64,000 nt of DNA. It comes from Rhodocaloribacter litoris (GTDB lineage: Bacteria; Bacteroidota; Rhodothermia; Rhodothermales; ISCAR-4553). The translations under genes were made by a program, and so were the position numbers. The notes below the pieces were generated by a model, which saw nothing but the letters and a program-made list of their open reading frames with translations, made no database searches and was not told the DNA's origin. The stretch lies in assembly GCF_011682235.2 (NCBI RefSeq), contig NZ_CP076718.1:3644400-3708399 (forward strand), given 5' to 3'. Below are positions 7,532 through 16,509 of the stretch, in pieces; position 1 is the stretch's first letter; each line of letters opens with the position of its first letter.

Positions 7532-9499
7532 ATGGGCACGCAAGAGGTCAAATTCCACCAGGATGCCGCGGCCATGCGCCGTTTCACCCGGCACCTGATC
7601 CAGGATGTGCAGGCGCTCGAATACATGTTGCAGGAGAACCTGTTCGAGACGGGCGTCCGGCGTGTCGGGGCCGAACAGGAGCTGTTTCTGGTGGACGAGC
7701 GCTTCCAGCCCGCGCCGGTGGCGAAAGAGATCCTCGATCTGAACACCGACCCGCGCCTGGGTACGGAGCTGACCCGGTTCAACCTCGAGTACAACCTGCA
7801 GCCGTACGTCTTCACGGGCGACTGCCTCCGCCGAATCGAGCACGAGATCAACGAGATGTTGCAATACGTGCGCTCCCTCAGCCGGCAGGTCGGCGCCGAG
7901 GTGGTGCTCGTGGGCATCCTGCCCACGGTCCATCTGTCGGACCTGGGGCTCGACAACATGGCGCCCATGCCGCGCTACTTCGCTCTGAACGACGCCATCA
8001 TGCGGCTGCGCGGCGGCCGTCCCGCCCAGTACCAGATCCGCGGCGTCGACGAACTCTTCTTCCAGCACGACAACATCCTCGTCGAGGGCTGCAACACGAG
8101 CTTCCAGACGCATTTTCAGGTGTCCCCCGAGGCGTTTCCCCACTGCTACAACATCGCCCAGCTGATCGCCGCGCCGTGCCTGGCGGCCGCCACCAACTCG
8201 CCCGTGCTCTTCGGCAAGCGCCTCTGGCGCGAGACGCGCATTGCGCTGTTCCAGCAGGCCGTCGATACGCGCAGCAGTAACCTCTACCTGCGGGAGATGA
8301 GCCCCCGCGTGCATTTCGGCACGGACTGGTGCCGCGAGTCGGTTACGGAGATCTACAAGGAAGACATCGCCCGCTTCCGGGTGCTGCTGATCACCGAGCA
8401 GCACGAGGATCCGTTCCAGCAGCTGGACCGGGGCGAGGTGCCGAACCTGCGTGCCTTGCAGGTGCACAACAGCACCGTTTACCGCTGGAACCGCGCCTGT
8501 TACGGCATCACCGACGGCAAGCCCCACCTGCGCATCGAGAACCGCATTCTGCCCTCCGGCCCGACGGTCGTGGACGAGGTGGCCAATGCGGCGTTCTGGT
8601 TCGGGCTGGTACAGGGGCTGAGCAAGAAATACCAGGACATCCCGTCGCTGATGGACTTCGATTTCGCCAAGAGCAACTTCGTCGCGGCGGCACGTCTGGG
8701 GCTGGCCGCGCAGCTCGTCTGGCTGCACGGAGAGCAGGTGCCCGCGCCCGAGCTCATCTGCGACGAACTGCTGCCGGTGGCCCGTGAAGGCCTGGCCGAG
8801 GCCGGCATCGACGCCGCAGACATCGACCGCTACCTCGGCGTCATCGAGGAACGGGTCGAGAGCCAGCAGACCGGCTCGGTGTGGCAGATCCACTCGCTCG
8901 CCCTGATGAAACGCCAGGGGACGACCCGCGCCGAGCGCCTCTCGGCCCTCGTCGAGAAGATGATCGAGGCCCAGCAGGAAGGCAAGCCGGCGCATACGTG
9001 GCCCCTGGCCACCTTCGATGCCGGGAGCACCTCACAACGCATGGCCGGGACGCGCGTCGAGCACTTCATGTCCACCGACCTGTTCACGGTCCACGAGGAG
9101 GAACTGGTCGAGTTCGTGGCGGTGCTGATGGACTGGCGGCGGATCCGGCACGTGGTCGTCGAGGACAACGACCACCGCCTGGTGGGCCTGGTGACGCATC
9201 GCCGCCTGCTGCGCTACCTGGCCGAAAGCAGCGCCCTCTCCACCGAGCAACCGCGGGACGTGCCCGTCCGCGACATCATGATCCGCAACCCGATCTCGGT
9301 CACCCCGGAGACACGGACCGTCGAGGCCATCCGGCTGATGCGCCAGCACGGGATCGGCGCGCTGCCGGTGGTGCGGGACGGGCAACTCGTCGGCATCATC
9401 ACCGAGGCCGATTTCATCCGTATCGCCGGGCAACTCATCGACGAGAGCCTGCGCGCCGACGAGGCCGGGACGGTGGAGCGTGAACAGGCCTCCTCCTGA
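7532..9499 (+). CDS. Glutamate-cysteine ligase (GCS2)-like protein fused to tandem CBS domains
   Basis: The 655-residue protein has two parts. Residues about 15-480 resemble the GCS2/carboxylate-amine ligase family, with RVGAEQELFLVDE near residue 45, the NLQPYVFTG region and HLRIENRILPSGPT around 330. Residues about 510-635 form a pair of CBS domains (MSTDLFTVHEEELVEF and IMIRNPISVTPETRTVEAIRLM), which usually bind adenine nucleotides. GCS2 enzymes join glutamate to cysteine, or other amino acids to amines, using ATP. The CBS pair suggests energy-state control. The start is ATG 7532, and the 314-bp divergent gap upstream must carry the promoter. The product and true substrate are not established. 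Confidence 0.85.
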   Translation: MGTQEVKFHQDAAAMRRFTRHLIQDVQALEYMLQENLFETGVRRVGAEQELFLVDERFQPAPVAKEILDLNTDPRLGTELTRFNLEYNLQPYVFTGDCLRRIEHEINEMLQYVRSLSRQVGAEVVLVGILPTVHLSDLGLDNMAPMPRYFALNDAIMRLRGGRPAQYQIRGVDELFFQHDNILVEGCNTSFQTHFQVSPEAFPHCYNIAQLIAAPCLAAATNSPVLFGKRLWRETRIALFQQAVDTRSSNLYLREMSPRVHFGTDWCRESVTEIYKEDIARFRVLLITEQHEDPFQQLDRGEVPNLRALQVHNSTVYRWNRACYGITDGKPHLRIENRILPSGPTVVDEVANAAFWFGLVQGLSKKYQDIPSLMDFDFAKSNFVAAARLGLAAQLVWLHGEQVPAPELICDELLPVAREGLAEAGIDAADIDRYLGVIEERVESQQTGSVWQIHSLALMKRQGTTRAERLSALVEKMIEAQQEGKPAHTWPLATFDAGSTSQRMAGTRVEHFMSTDLFTVHEEELVEFVAVLMDWRRIRHVVVEDNDHRLVGLVTHRRLLRYLAESSALSTEQPRDVPVRDIMIRNPISVTPETRTVEAIRLMRQHGIGALPVVRDGQLVGIITEADFIRIAGQLIDESLRADEAGTVEREQASS

Positions 9500-9513
9500 T
9501 CCCGCCGGTGGGG

Positions 9514-9960
9514 TCAGAAACGATCGTCTTCCTCGTCCGGCTCGTCGGCCAGGTCGTCGGCCAGATCCTCCGGGTCGAGGGCTTCTTCGGACTCCTCTTC
9601 CTCCTCGTCCGTGATCTCGACGAGCAGGTCGTCCATCTCGCCCGCCGGGGTGTCTTCGTCATCGTCGTCGACGGACGGGGCGGGGGGAGACGCCAGCACG
9701 GCCGCGTTGGCCGAGAGCACGTAGACCGTGCCCAGGTAGTGCTGCTTCTCTGTGGGCTCCACGATGCCTTCCTCCACCAGGCGGCGTGCGATCTTGTAGG
9801 GGCAGACCTCGTACCCCTTGGACGGTTTGAAAAAGTTGGCGTTGCGCCGCTCTTTTCCAATGATCAGCACGTAGCCGTTCAGGAGCTTCGAACGGGCGTG
9901 GCTGGCCCATTTTTCCCGGGTAACCGTCGGGCTGATACGATCCGGACTACCTGTTTCCAT
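9514..9960 (-). CDS. Hypothetical protein with basic core and very acidic C-terminal tail
   Basis: I do not recognise a family for this 148-residue protein. The N-terminal two-thirds looks folded and basic (KWASHARSKLLNGYVLIIGKE, PSKGYEVCPYKIARRLVEEG, YLGTVYVL). After about residue 90 the sequence becomes almost wholly Asp/Glu (DDDDEDTP, EITDEEEEESEE, ending DEEDDRF). The ATG at 9960 is preferred, and in-frame sequence upstream is not convincing. The gene converges on the GCS2-CBS gene with 14 bp between stops. An acidic tail can act as a nucleic-acid mimic or solubility tail, but no function is assigned. Confidence 0.7.
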   Translation of the reverse strand: METGSPDRISPTVTREKWASHARSKLLNGYVLIIGKERRNANFFKPSKGYEVCPYKIARRLVEEGIVEPTEKQHYLGTVYVLSANAAVLASPPAPSVDDDDEDTPAGEMDDLLVEITDEEEEESEEALDPEDLADDLADEPDEEDDRF

Positions 9961-10183
9961 ACCGATCAAGCATAGTTTGGATGTGCAACGGGCGTGTGGC
10001 CGGGCCGCGGCTGCCGGCACGCCGACAGCGGGGAAATCGGATGCCGGTTCGGGAGATTAAGCGGGGGTCCGAAAAACCTGGTCGTGGGCCGGCCTGCTGC
10101 GGTGCCCGCAGCGTACGAGCGACCGCCCCGGCGGTTTCTCAAAATAATGACGAGGCGTTATGAATGAAACCTCCGGCCCGGAT

Positions 10184-11056
10184 TCACGGGGCCCGGTTGA
10201 CGGTCCAGTCGTAGACGAAGCGGACGTCCGGGCGGCTGCGGATCGCAGCGGCGCTCCGGCCTGCGAGGAGGGCCTTGAAGGCGGCGTAGTCGGGGCGGTC
10301 CGGGGACATGAACGACAGCAGGTAGTCGCCGGCGGGCCGGCCGGTGGCGTCGAAGTCGCTGCCGAACCAGTCGAGGAGGGCCGAGAGGACGAACCCGTCC
10401 CCCTCGCGCCGGAAGTGTTTCGGGTCGTTCGTGAAGTCGCGCATGGCCGCATCGAGCTCCCGGTCGACGTTTTCGGCGGTGAAGGCGCGCCTTCGGAGGC
10501 GGGGGCAGGAGACGGCCGCGCAGTTGAGCCCGACGTGGATGCGAGGATCGAGGCGGGCCAGGCGGAAGGGGGCCAGGCGTTCTTCGAAGCGCTCGCCCCG
10601 CAGGATGACGTGTTCGATCTCGTCGAGCGTGACGCCCGTGCCGGCGGTGCGGTAGGGCGTCCGGAAGAACCGCTCGGCCAGGCCGTCGGCCATGATGTCC
10701 CGCACCGCCGGTGTCTCGACGATGTTTTGCAGCATCTGCACGTTGTAGGCGTTGAGCCAGAAGGCCAGGCGGGCTTCCTGCGAGAGCAGGCGCGTGGCGT
10801 CGAAGTCTTCGACGGCTTTGAGTACCCGGCGGAAGTCCCGGTTGAGCGGCCCGCGCAGCAGGTCGTAGCGGACGAGCCCGTCGCCGGTGACCACCTGTTC
10901 CAGCAGCGATGTCAGGCTGGCCTCGTAGTCCCCGGCCGGGGGCACGTCCCCGGCCCGGCTCTCGGCCGGCACGTCGTCCGGCAGGCGGCGAACCTCCTGG
11001 AACTCGCACGCGGTGAGGAGCAGCAAGAGCGAGAGCAACAGCGACATGGGTCTCAT
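10184..11056 (-). CDS. DUF547 lipoprotein
   Basis: This 290-residue protein opens with a lipoprotein signal (LLLSLLLLLTAC). It has DUF547 hallmarks: RLAFWLNAYNVQMLQNIV, then GVTLDEIEHVILRG, and the conserved IHVGLNCAAVSCPRLR. DUF547 has a thiol-protease-like conserved Cys/His arrangement, but its activity is not settled. It is likely anchored in the periplasm or outer membrane. The start at 11056 is chosen because the signal peptide begins there; an ATG lies three codons on. Its 5' upstream region was hit by the ISAs1 element, whose end lies 77 bp from the start, so its original promoter may be displaced. Confidence 0.85.
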   Translation of the reverse strand: MRPMSLLLSLLLLLTACEFQEVRRLPDDVPAESRAGDVPPAGDYEASLTSLLEQVVTGDGLVRYDLLRGPLNRDFRRVLKAVEDFDATRLLSQEARLAFWLNAYNVQMLQNIVETPAVRDIMADGLAERFFRTPYRTAGTGVTLDEIEHVILRGERFEERLAPFRLARLDPRIHVGLNCAAVSCPRLRRRAFTAENVDRELDAAMRDFTNDPKHFRREGDGFVLSALLDWFGSDFDATGRPAGDYLLSFMSPDRPDYAAFKALLAGRSAAAIRSRPDVRFVYDWTVNRAP

Positions 11057-11123
11057 CTGATCGGGAGAAACAGCGGGACAGGCAACGATAAGACGCAGCA
11101 TCCGGGTTGGTGTTACAGCGCCG

Positions 11124-11133
11124 CTCGGATGCC
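11124..11133. repeat. Target-site duplication, left copy (CTCGGATGCC)
   Basis: A 10-bp direct repeat abuts the left end of the ISAs1 element and is identical to 12365-12374. The size fits the 8-10 bp duplications made by this family. Confidence 0.93.
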
Positions 11134-12364
11134 CAGGGCGAGCGCATTCTAAAATAGGCTAGTGTTAATGGCCTGGGATGTCGTAAGCTGTGCCGGTTCG
11201 TCAGCCGTTCCAGTTTGCTCCCCTCCGTTCATGTCTGAGACCTGCTTTATTCGCTATTTTGACCACCTTGAGGACCCCCGACGCGATCAGGGCAAACGCC
11301 ACCGGCTCGAGCACGTGCTCGTGATCGCCCTCTGTGCCGTTGTTGCCGGTGCTGAGGGCTGGGATGACATCGCCACGTTCGCCCAGGCCAAAGTCTCCTG
11401 GCTGACCCAACGGCTCGACCTCAAACATGGCACGCCCTCGGGCGACACCTTCCGCCGCGTCCTGGCCGCCATCTGCCCGGAGGCCTTCGCCCGCGGCTTC
11501 GTACGCTGGGTGGAGGCGCTGGCCCAACAGACGGCCGGCGAGGTCATTGCCATCGATGGCAAGACGCTGCGCCGCAGTTACGACAAAGACGACCCGAAGG
11601 CCGCCCTGCACATGATCTCGGCCTGGGCGTGTGAGCAGCATCTGGTGCTGGCGCAAGAGAAGGTCTCGGCCAAGAGCAATGAGATTACCGCGATTCCGGC
11701 GCTTCTGGAGGTGTTGGACCTCGAAGGCTGCATTGTGACGCTCGATGCGATGGGCACGCAGACCGAGATTGCCGAAGCGATCTGCGCGCAGGGGGCGGAC
11801 TACGTGTTGGCCCTGAAGGGCAACCAGGGCCTGCTCCACCGTGAGGTGCGGGCCTACTTCGAGCAGGGGCGCACGCGGCACTGGCGGGCGATGCCGGTCG
11901 CCTACGCGGAGCGCTGTGACCTGGGGCACGGGCGCAAGGAAGTGCGTCGGCTGTGGATCTCGACCGATGTGGCCTGGGTGCCCAAGGCCGAGGCGTGGCG
12001 TGACCTGAACAGCCTCGTGATGGTCGAACACGAGCGCCACACGCAGCAGGGCGTGAGTCTGGAGCGCCGCTTCTACATCAGCAGCCTCGCGACCACAGCG
12101 GAGCAGATGCTGGATATCATCCGGAGTCACTGGGGCATTGAGAATCAGCTGCACTGGGTGCTCGATGTGGTGTTTCGGGAGGATGAGAGCCGTATTCGGC
12201 GCGATCACGGGGGGCAGAACATGGCGGTGGTGCGGCAGCTAGCGCTCAACCTGTTGCGCAAGGACGAAACGAAGCGGTTGAGTCTGCGCATGAAGCGAAA
12301 ACGGGCCGGTTGGGACGATGCCTTCCTGGCGCAGATCGTCGGAATTTAGAATGCGCTCGCCCTG
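11134..12364 (+). mobile_element. Intact ISAs1-family insertion sequence, 1231 bp
   Basis: The element is bounded by perfect 20-bp terminal inverted repeats beginning CAGGGCGAGCGCATTCTAAA (left end 11134-11153, right end 12345-12364). It is flanked by identical 10-bp direct repeats. It carries one transposase ORF whose stop codon lies inside the right inverted repeat. Both the length and the CAGGG terminus are typical of ISAs1. It has inserted between the DUF547 lipoprotein gene (minus) and the AcuI-like gene (plus). Perfect ends and an open ORF suggest a recent and potentially active copy. Confidence 0.95.
11231..12349 (+). CDS. ISAs1-family transposase
   Basis: This 372-residue transposase has an N-terminal DDE_Tnp_1-associated domain (FIRYFDHLEDPRRDQGKRHR, then VVAGAEGWDDI). 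A DDE nuclease core follows: VIAIDGKTLRRSYD (first Asp), VTLDAMGTQTEIAEAI (second Asp) and HWGIENQLHWVLDVVFREDES (catalytic Glu). The final motif is diagnostic of the ISAs1/H-repeat group. The ATG at 11231 starts the conserved MSETCF-type N-terminus. The stop lies in the right inverted repeat. No frameshift or internal stop is seen. Confidence 0.95.
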   Translation: MSETCFIRYFDHLEDPRRDQGKRHRLEHVLVIALCAVVAGAEGWDDIATFAQAKVSWLTQRLDLKHGTPSGDTFRRVLAAICPEAFARGFVRWVEALAQQTAGEVIAIDGKTLRRSYDKDDPKAALHMISAWACEQHLVLAQEKVSAKSNEITAIPALLEVLDLEGCIVTLDAMGTQTEIAEAICAQGADYVLALKGNQGLLHREVRAYFEQGRTRHWRAMPVAYAERCDLGHGRKEVRRLWISTDVAWVPKAEAWRDLNSLVMVEHERHTQQGVSLERRFYISSLATTAEQMLDIIRSHWGIENQLHWVLDVVFREDESRIRRDHGGQNMAVVRQLALNLLRKDETKRLSLRMKRKRAGWDDAFLAQIVGI

Positions 12365-12374
12365 CTCGGATGCC
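12365..12374. repeat. Target-site duplication, right copy (CTCGGATGCC)
   Basis: This 10-bp repeat is identical to 11124-11133 and sits directly after the right inverted repeat of the ISAs1 element. Confidence 0.93.
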
Positions 12375-12442
12375 GTGCACCGGCATATTCGCTTCCTGTG
12401 CCTTATTTTTCCCGTCCCCTTGGATCAACCCGTCCTGCCGCG

Positions 12443-13438
12443 ATGCGCTTCGATGCCCTGGTACTGGAAAAGACCCCGGAGGGGGTGAAGGCCTCCGTAC
12501 AGGCCCTCGATGAAACACGGTTGCCGGAGGGCGACGTGCTGGTCGAGGTGCTGTATTCGAGCGTCAACTACAAGGATGCGCTGGCCGTCACGGGCCGGGG
12601 CAAGATCATCCGGGGCGACTACCCGTTCGTGCCGGGGATCGACCTGGTGGGCCGGGTGCTCGCCTCCGAGTCGCCCGCGTGGAAGCCGGGCGACCTGGTC
12701 CTCTGCACCGGCTGGGGGATCGGGGAGAACACCTGGGGCGGCTACAGCCGGCGGCAGCGCCTGCGGTCGGAGTGGCTCGTGCCGCTGCCGGAAGGGCTCA
12801 CCCCGCTGGAGGCGATGGTCATCGGCACGGCGGGCTTCACGGCGATGCTCTCGGCGATGGCGCTCGCGGACCACGGCGTGACGCCGGACCGGGGCGAGGT
12901 GGTGGTGACGGGCGCCTCGGGCGGCGTGGGCAGCATGGCCGTGGCGATCCTCGCCGGGCGTGGCTACCGGGTCGTCGCCTCCACCGGCAAGGCCGCCGCG
13001 CACGATTACCTGGCCGCCCTGGGGGCCGCCCGCTTCCTCCCGCGTGAGGAGCTGGGCGCCGGGCCGCACCGCCCGCTCGACTCGGCCCGATGGGCCGGCG
13101 CCGTCGACGCGGTCGGCGGGGCGACGCTGGCCGCCGTCATCAGCCAGACCGGCCGCCACGGCTGCATCGCGGCCTGTGGGCTCGCCGGCGGGCACGAACT
13201 GCACACCACCGTCTTCCCGTTCATCCTGCGCGGCGTCACATTACAGGGTATCGACTCGAACACCTGCCCCGGGCCCGTCCGGCGCCGGGCCTGGGAGAAC
13301 CTGGCCCGGGAACTCTCGAAAGAAGCGCTCCAGCGCATGACCAGCCGGATGATCCCGCTCGAAGCCGTCCCGGAGGCCAGTGAGGAAATCCTCGCCGGGC
13401 GCGTGCAGGGCCGCATCGTCGTGGATCTCTCCGCCTGA
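12443..13438 (+). CDS. Acrylyl-CoA reductase/YhdH-family NADPH quinone oxidoreductase
   Basis: The 331-residue protein is a medium-chain dehydrogenase/reductase of the AcuI/YhdH type. Visible features are the catalytic-domain opening SSVNYKDALAVTGRGKII, PFVPGIDLVGRV, the nucleotide-binding VVVTGASGGVGSMAVAIL, and the late LQGIDSNTCPGPVRRRAW motif. It lacks the zinc ligands of alcohol dehydrogenases. Family members reduce acryloyl-CoA (detoxification in DMSP or propionate metabolism) or quinones with NADPH. Start 12443 (MRFDALV) matches the family N-terminus. The ISAs1 element ends 79 bp upstream, so the native promoter may be interrupted or replaced. Confidence 0.88.
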   Translation: MRFDALVLEKTPEGVKASVQALDETRLPEGDVLVEVLYSSVNYKDALAVTGRGKIIRGDYPFVPGIDLVGRVLASESPAWKPGDLVLCTGWGIGENTWGGYSRRQRLRSEWLVPLPEGLTPLEAMVIGTAGFTAMLSAMALADHGVTPDRGEVVVTGASGGVGSMAVAILAGRGYRVVASTGKAAAHDYLAALGAARFLPREELGAGPHRPLDSARWAGAVDAVGGATLAAVISQTGRHGCIAACGLAGGHELHTTVFPFILRGVTLQGIDSNTCPGPVRRRAWENLARELSKEALQRMTSRMIPLEAVPEASEEILAGRVQGRIVVDLSA

Positions 13439-13446
13439 CCCGTTCC

Positions 13447-14937
13447 TCACAGCCCGTAGAGCGTGCCGTATTTCTCCCGGACGTAGGCGAGCCAGGGTGC
13501 CGGGTCGAGCGCCTTCCCGGTGACGTCCTGCAGGAGTTCGGGGGCGGTCCGGGCCCGTCCGTGCCGGTGGATCTTCTCGCGTAGCCAGCCGAGGAGCGCG
13601 TCGAAGCGGCCGGCGGCGATCTGGTCATCCAGGTCCGGTAGGTCATGCCGGATGCGCTCGAAGAGCTGGGCGGAGATCAGGTTGCCCAGGGCGTACGTGG
13701 GGAAGTAGCCCAGCGTGCCGAGCGACCAGTGGATGTCCTGCAGGGCCCCGTCGGCGTCGGTGTCCGGGCGCAGGCCGAGGTACGACTCCATCCGGTCGTT
13801 CCACGCGGAAGGCACGTCGCGCACGGTCAGGTCGCCTTCGAGGAGGGCCAGCTCCAGCTCGAAGCGGAGCATGATGTGCAGGTTGTACGTCACCTCATCC
13901 GCCTCTACCCGGATCAGCGACGGCGTCACCCGGTTAACGGCACGGTGGAAGGCATCGAGCGTCACGTCGCCCAGGTTTTCGGGGAAGACGGCCTGCAGGC
14001 GAGGAAAATAGTGCTGCCAGAAGGGCCGGCTGCGGCCGACGAGGTTCTCCCAGAGGCGGGACTGCGACTCGTGCATGCCGAGCGAGGTCCCGCCGGCGAG
14101 GGGCGTGCGGTCGAGCGCCGGGTCGACGCCCTGCTCGTAGAGGGCGTGGCCGGCCTCGTGCAGCGTTCCGAAGAATGCCGTGTTGAAAAAATGCTCGTCG
14201 AGCCGCGTGGTGATGCGGACGTCGTGGACGGAAAAGGTCGTGGAGAAGGGGTGGGCGGAGCGGTCCTGCCGGCCCCGGTGGAAGTCGTACCCGAGGTCCC
14301 GCAGAACGGCCAGGCCGAAGTCCCACTGCTTCTGCGGGTCGTAGCGCCGGTGGAGGAAGGCGTCGTCGGGGGCGGGGCGCTCGGCGATGGCGCGGACGAG
14401 CGGGAGGAGGGCTTCCCGTAGCCCGGCGAACACCCGGGCGACCTCGGCCGTCCTGGTGCCCGGCTCGAATTCATCCAGCAGGGCATCGTAGGGATGTTCG
14501 TCGTAGCCCAGCGCGTCCGCCTTCTCGCGGTTGAGCCGAACGATCGTTTCCAGGTGCGGGGCGAAGGTGGCGAACGTGTTCGTCTCCCGCGCTTCCCGCC
14601 AGGCCTCACGGGCCAGGGCGGCGGCATGCGCCAGTTCGGCCACCAGGCGGGCCGGAAGGCGGCGAGCGCGCTCATAGTCCCGTCGCGTCACCCGGAGGAG
14701 GGCTGCGTCGAGGCCGGCACCCTGCTCGTCGAGGGTCTCGGCGGCTCGGTCGAGCAGGTCGCCGGTCGTGTCGGCCGTGAAGAGTTCATGCGAGAGCCGG
14801 CGCAGCGTGGTGAGCTGGGCCGCTCGCACCTCGGCGGCGTCCGCCGGCATGTACGTCTCCTGGTCCCATTCGAGCACGGCCGCCGCCGCGTTGAGGTCGG
14901 CGATGTGGGCCAGGCGGGTTTTCAGCGCGTCGAGCAT
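13447..14937 (-). CDS. M32 family carboxypeptidase (carboxypeptidase Taq)
   Basis: This 496-residue protein is the usual size for M32. It shows the zinc site HEAGH in GTLHEAGHALYEQG, with the third ligand Glu expected in the following HESQSRLWEN stretch. Other family motifs are AVLEWDQETYMP at the N-terminus, RVEADEVTYNLHIMLRFELE, and GYFPTYALGNLISAQLF at the C-terminus. M32 enzymes are cytosolic metallocarboxypeptidases that remove C-terminal residues. The ATG at 14937 (MLDALKTRLAHIADL) fits the family start. The longer in-frame extension is antisense-type GC-rich sequence overlapping the next gene. Confidence 0.94.
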   Translation of the reverse strand: MLDALKTRLAHIADLNAAAAVLEWDQETYMPADAAEVRAAQLTTLRRLSHELFTADTTGDLLDRAAETLDEQGAGLDAALLRVTRRDYERARRLPARLVAELAHAAALAREAWREARETNTFATFAPHLETIVRLNREKADALGYDEHPYDALLDEFEPGTRTAEVARVFAGLREALLPLVRAIAERPAPDDAFLHRRYDPQKQWDFGLAVLRDLGYDFHRGRQDRSAHPFSTTFSVHDVRITTRLDEHFFNTAFFGTLHEAGHALYEQGVDPALDRTPLAGGTSLGMHESQSRLWENLVGRSRPFWQHYFPRLQAVFPENLGDVTLDAFHRAVNRVTPSLIRVEADEVTYNLHIMLRFELELALLEGDLTVRDVPSAWNDRMESYLGLRPDTDADGALQDIHWSLGTLGYFPTYALGNLISAQLFERIRHDLPDLDDQIAAGRFDALLGWLREKIHRHGRARTAPELLQDVTGKALDPAPWLAYVREKYGTLYGL

Positions 14938-14996
14938 CGGTTCGGGTTGAAGGTTTGTACAGGGTAGGGTGGAGGAGAATGGACCATGACGAGGGT

Positions 14997-16490
14997 TCAG
15001 TGCAGGTCCGGGGGGGTGAGCCGGCGCTCGACCAGGTCGAAGAGGCCCTGCACGGCGAGGGCCAGCAGGGCGGCGGGGATGGCGCCTTCGAGGATCAGGC
15101 CCACGTCGTCTAGCCGGATGCCTGTCAGGATGGGCTGTCCGTAGCCGCCTGCCCCGATGAGCGCGCCGAGGGTGGCCGTGCCCACGTTGATCACCGCCGC
15201 CGTCTTGATGCCGGCCAGGATCGACCGCGCGGCCAGCGGCAATTCCACGTGCCGGAGCCGTGCCGCCGGCGTCAGCCCCAGCGCGTGCGCCGACTCGATC
15301 AGCGGGACCGGGATATCGTTCAGCCCGGCGTGCGTGTTCCGCACGATGGGCAGCAGGCTGTAGAGGAACAGCGCCACCATCGCCGGCACACCGCCGATGC
15401 CCAGCAGCGGAATCATGAACACCAGCAACGCCAGCGACGGGATCGTGTAGATGATCCCGACGACGGCCAGGATCCCCTGTCCGAGACGGGGGAATTTGGC
15501 CGCCGCGATGCCGAGCGGGATCGCCACCAGCACCGCGGCCAGGAGTGAGACGGCCACCAGCAGGAGGTGCTCCCTGGTGTGCCGCCACAGGCGCGTCCAC
15601 CGCGTCTCCCGGGCCACCCGGACAACCTCCCCGCTCGCAAGGACCGTGTTGACGAAATCCGCCGCCACGCGGGCCTCGGAGCGGCCGTCGAGCCGGACGC
15701 TTGCGTTCATCCGCACCATGGTGGATTCGGGCAGGGCGCCGGCCAGGCGTTCGAGCAGGCGGATGAAGTCCGGGGTGCGGCGGGCCAGGTCGTCCCGGTA
15801 GAGGTAGACGGCCTGGTAGTCGGGAAAGTGGTGCAGGTCGTCTTCGAGGGGGAGCAGGTCGTAATGGGCGATCTCGGCGTCGGTCGTGTAGAGGTCGATG
15901 ACATCGAGGGCGCCGGAGGCGATGCCGCGATAGGCGAGGTCGTGGTCGAGGCCGCGGACGTCGGTCTGAGGCAGGCCGTAGCGGTCGCGGAGGGCCGGCC
16001 AGCCGTCGGCCCGGTCCATGAACTCGTTGCTGAAGCCGAAGCGGAGCCGGGGGTGGGCGCGCAGGTCGGAGATCGTGCGGATACCCAGGTTTCGGGCGCG
16101 GGCACGGCGCATGCCCAGGGCATACGTGTTGTTGAAGCCGAGCGGCGGCGTCATCCGCACGCCCAGGGCGGCCAGCGTGTCGGCCAGGGCACCGGCCGAC
16201 ACGTCCCGTCCGGCCAGGATCTCCTGCAGGATCGTGCCGGTGTACTCCGGGTACACGTCGATTTCCCCGGAACGTAGGGCGTTCCAGAGCAGCCGGGTGC
16301 CGCCCAGCTGGGTATGCATCACGACCGGATGACCGGCCTGCCGGGCCAGGTGCCCGGCGATCTCGGCCAGGATCACGTTCTCGGTGAACACCTTCGACCC
16401 GATGTGCACGGTTTCCGGCTGGCCCCGGACAGGGGCCGGCATCAGGCTGTGCGCCAGGACGAGCAAGACGAGCGCGGGACCGGCCTTCAT
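14997..16490 (-). CDS. Osmoprotectant ABC transporter: substrate-binding domain fused to permease
   Basis: The 497-residue fusion has an N-terminal signal peptide and an OpuBC/OpuCC-like binding domain (about 20-290). That domain shows VHIGSKVFTENVILAEI, the YPEYTGTILQEIL motif and RFGFSNEFMDRADGW. A BPD_transp_1 permease domain follows (about 305-497) with five or six membrane segments and the EAA-type loop ESAHALGLTPAARLRHVELPLA. Such systems import quaternary amines such as glycine betaine. The start is ATG 16490; a GTG at 16499 is possible. The ATPase gene lies 19 bp upstream on the same strand. Confidence 0.92.
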   Translation of the reverse strand: MKAGPALVLLVLAHSLMPAPVRGQPETVHIGSKVFTENVILAEIAGHLARQAGHPVVMHTQLGGTRLLWNALRSGEIDVYPEYTGTILQEILAGRDVSAGALADTLAALGVRMTPPLGFNNTYALGMRRARARNLGIRTISDLRAHPRLRFGFSNEFMDRADGWPALRDRYGLPQTDVRGLDHDLAYRGIASGALDVIDLYTTDAEIAHYDLLPLEDDLHHFPDYQAVYLYRDDLARRTPDFIRLLERLAGALPESTMVRMNASVRLDGRSEARVAADFVNTVLASGEVVRVARETRWTRLWRHTREHLLLVAVSLLAAVLVAIPLGIAAAKFPRLGQGILAVVGIIYTIPSLALLVFMIPLLGIGGVPAMVALFLYSLLPIVRNTHAGLNDIPVPLIESAHALGLTPAARLRHVELPLAARSILAGIKTAAVINVGTATLGALIGAGGYGQPILTGIRLDDVGLILEGAIPAALLALAVQGLFDLVERRLTPPDLH

Positions 16491-16509
16491 CACGGGCACG
16501 TCCGGTGGT

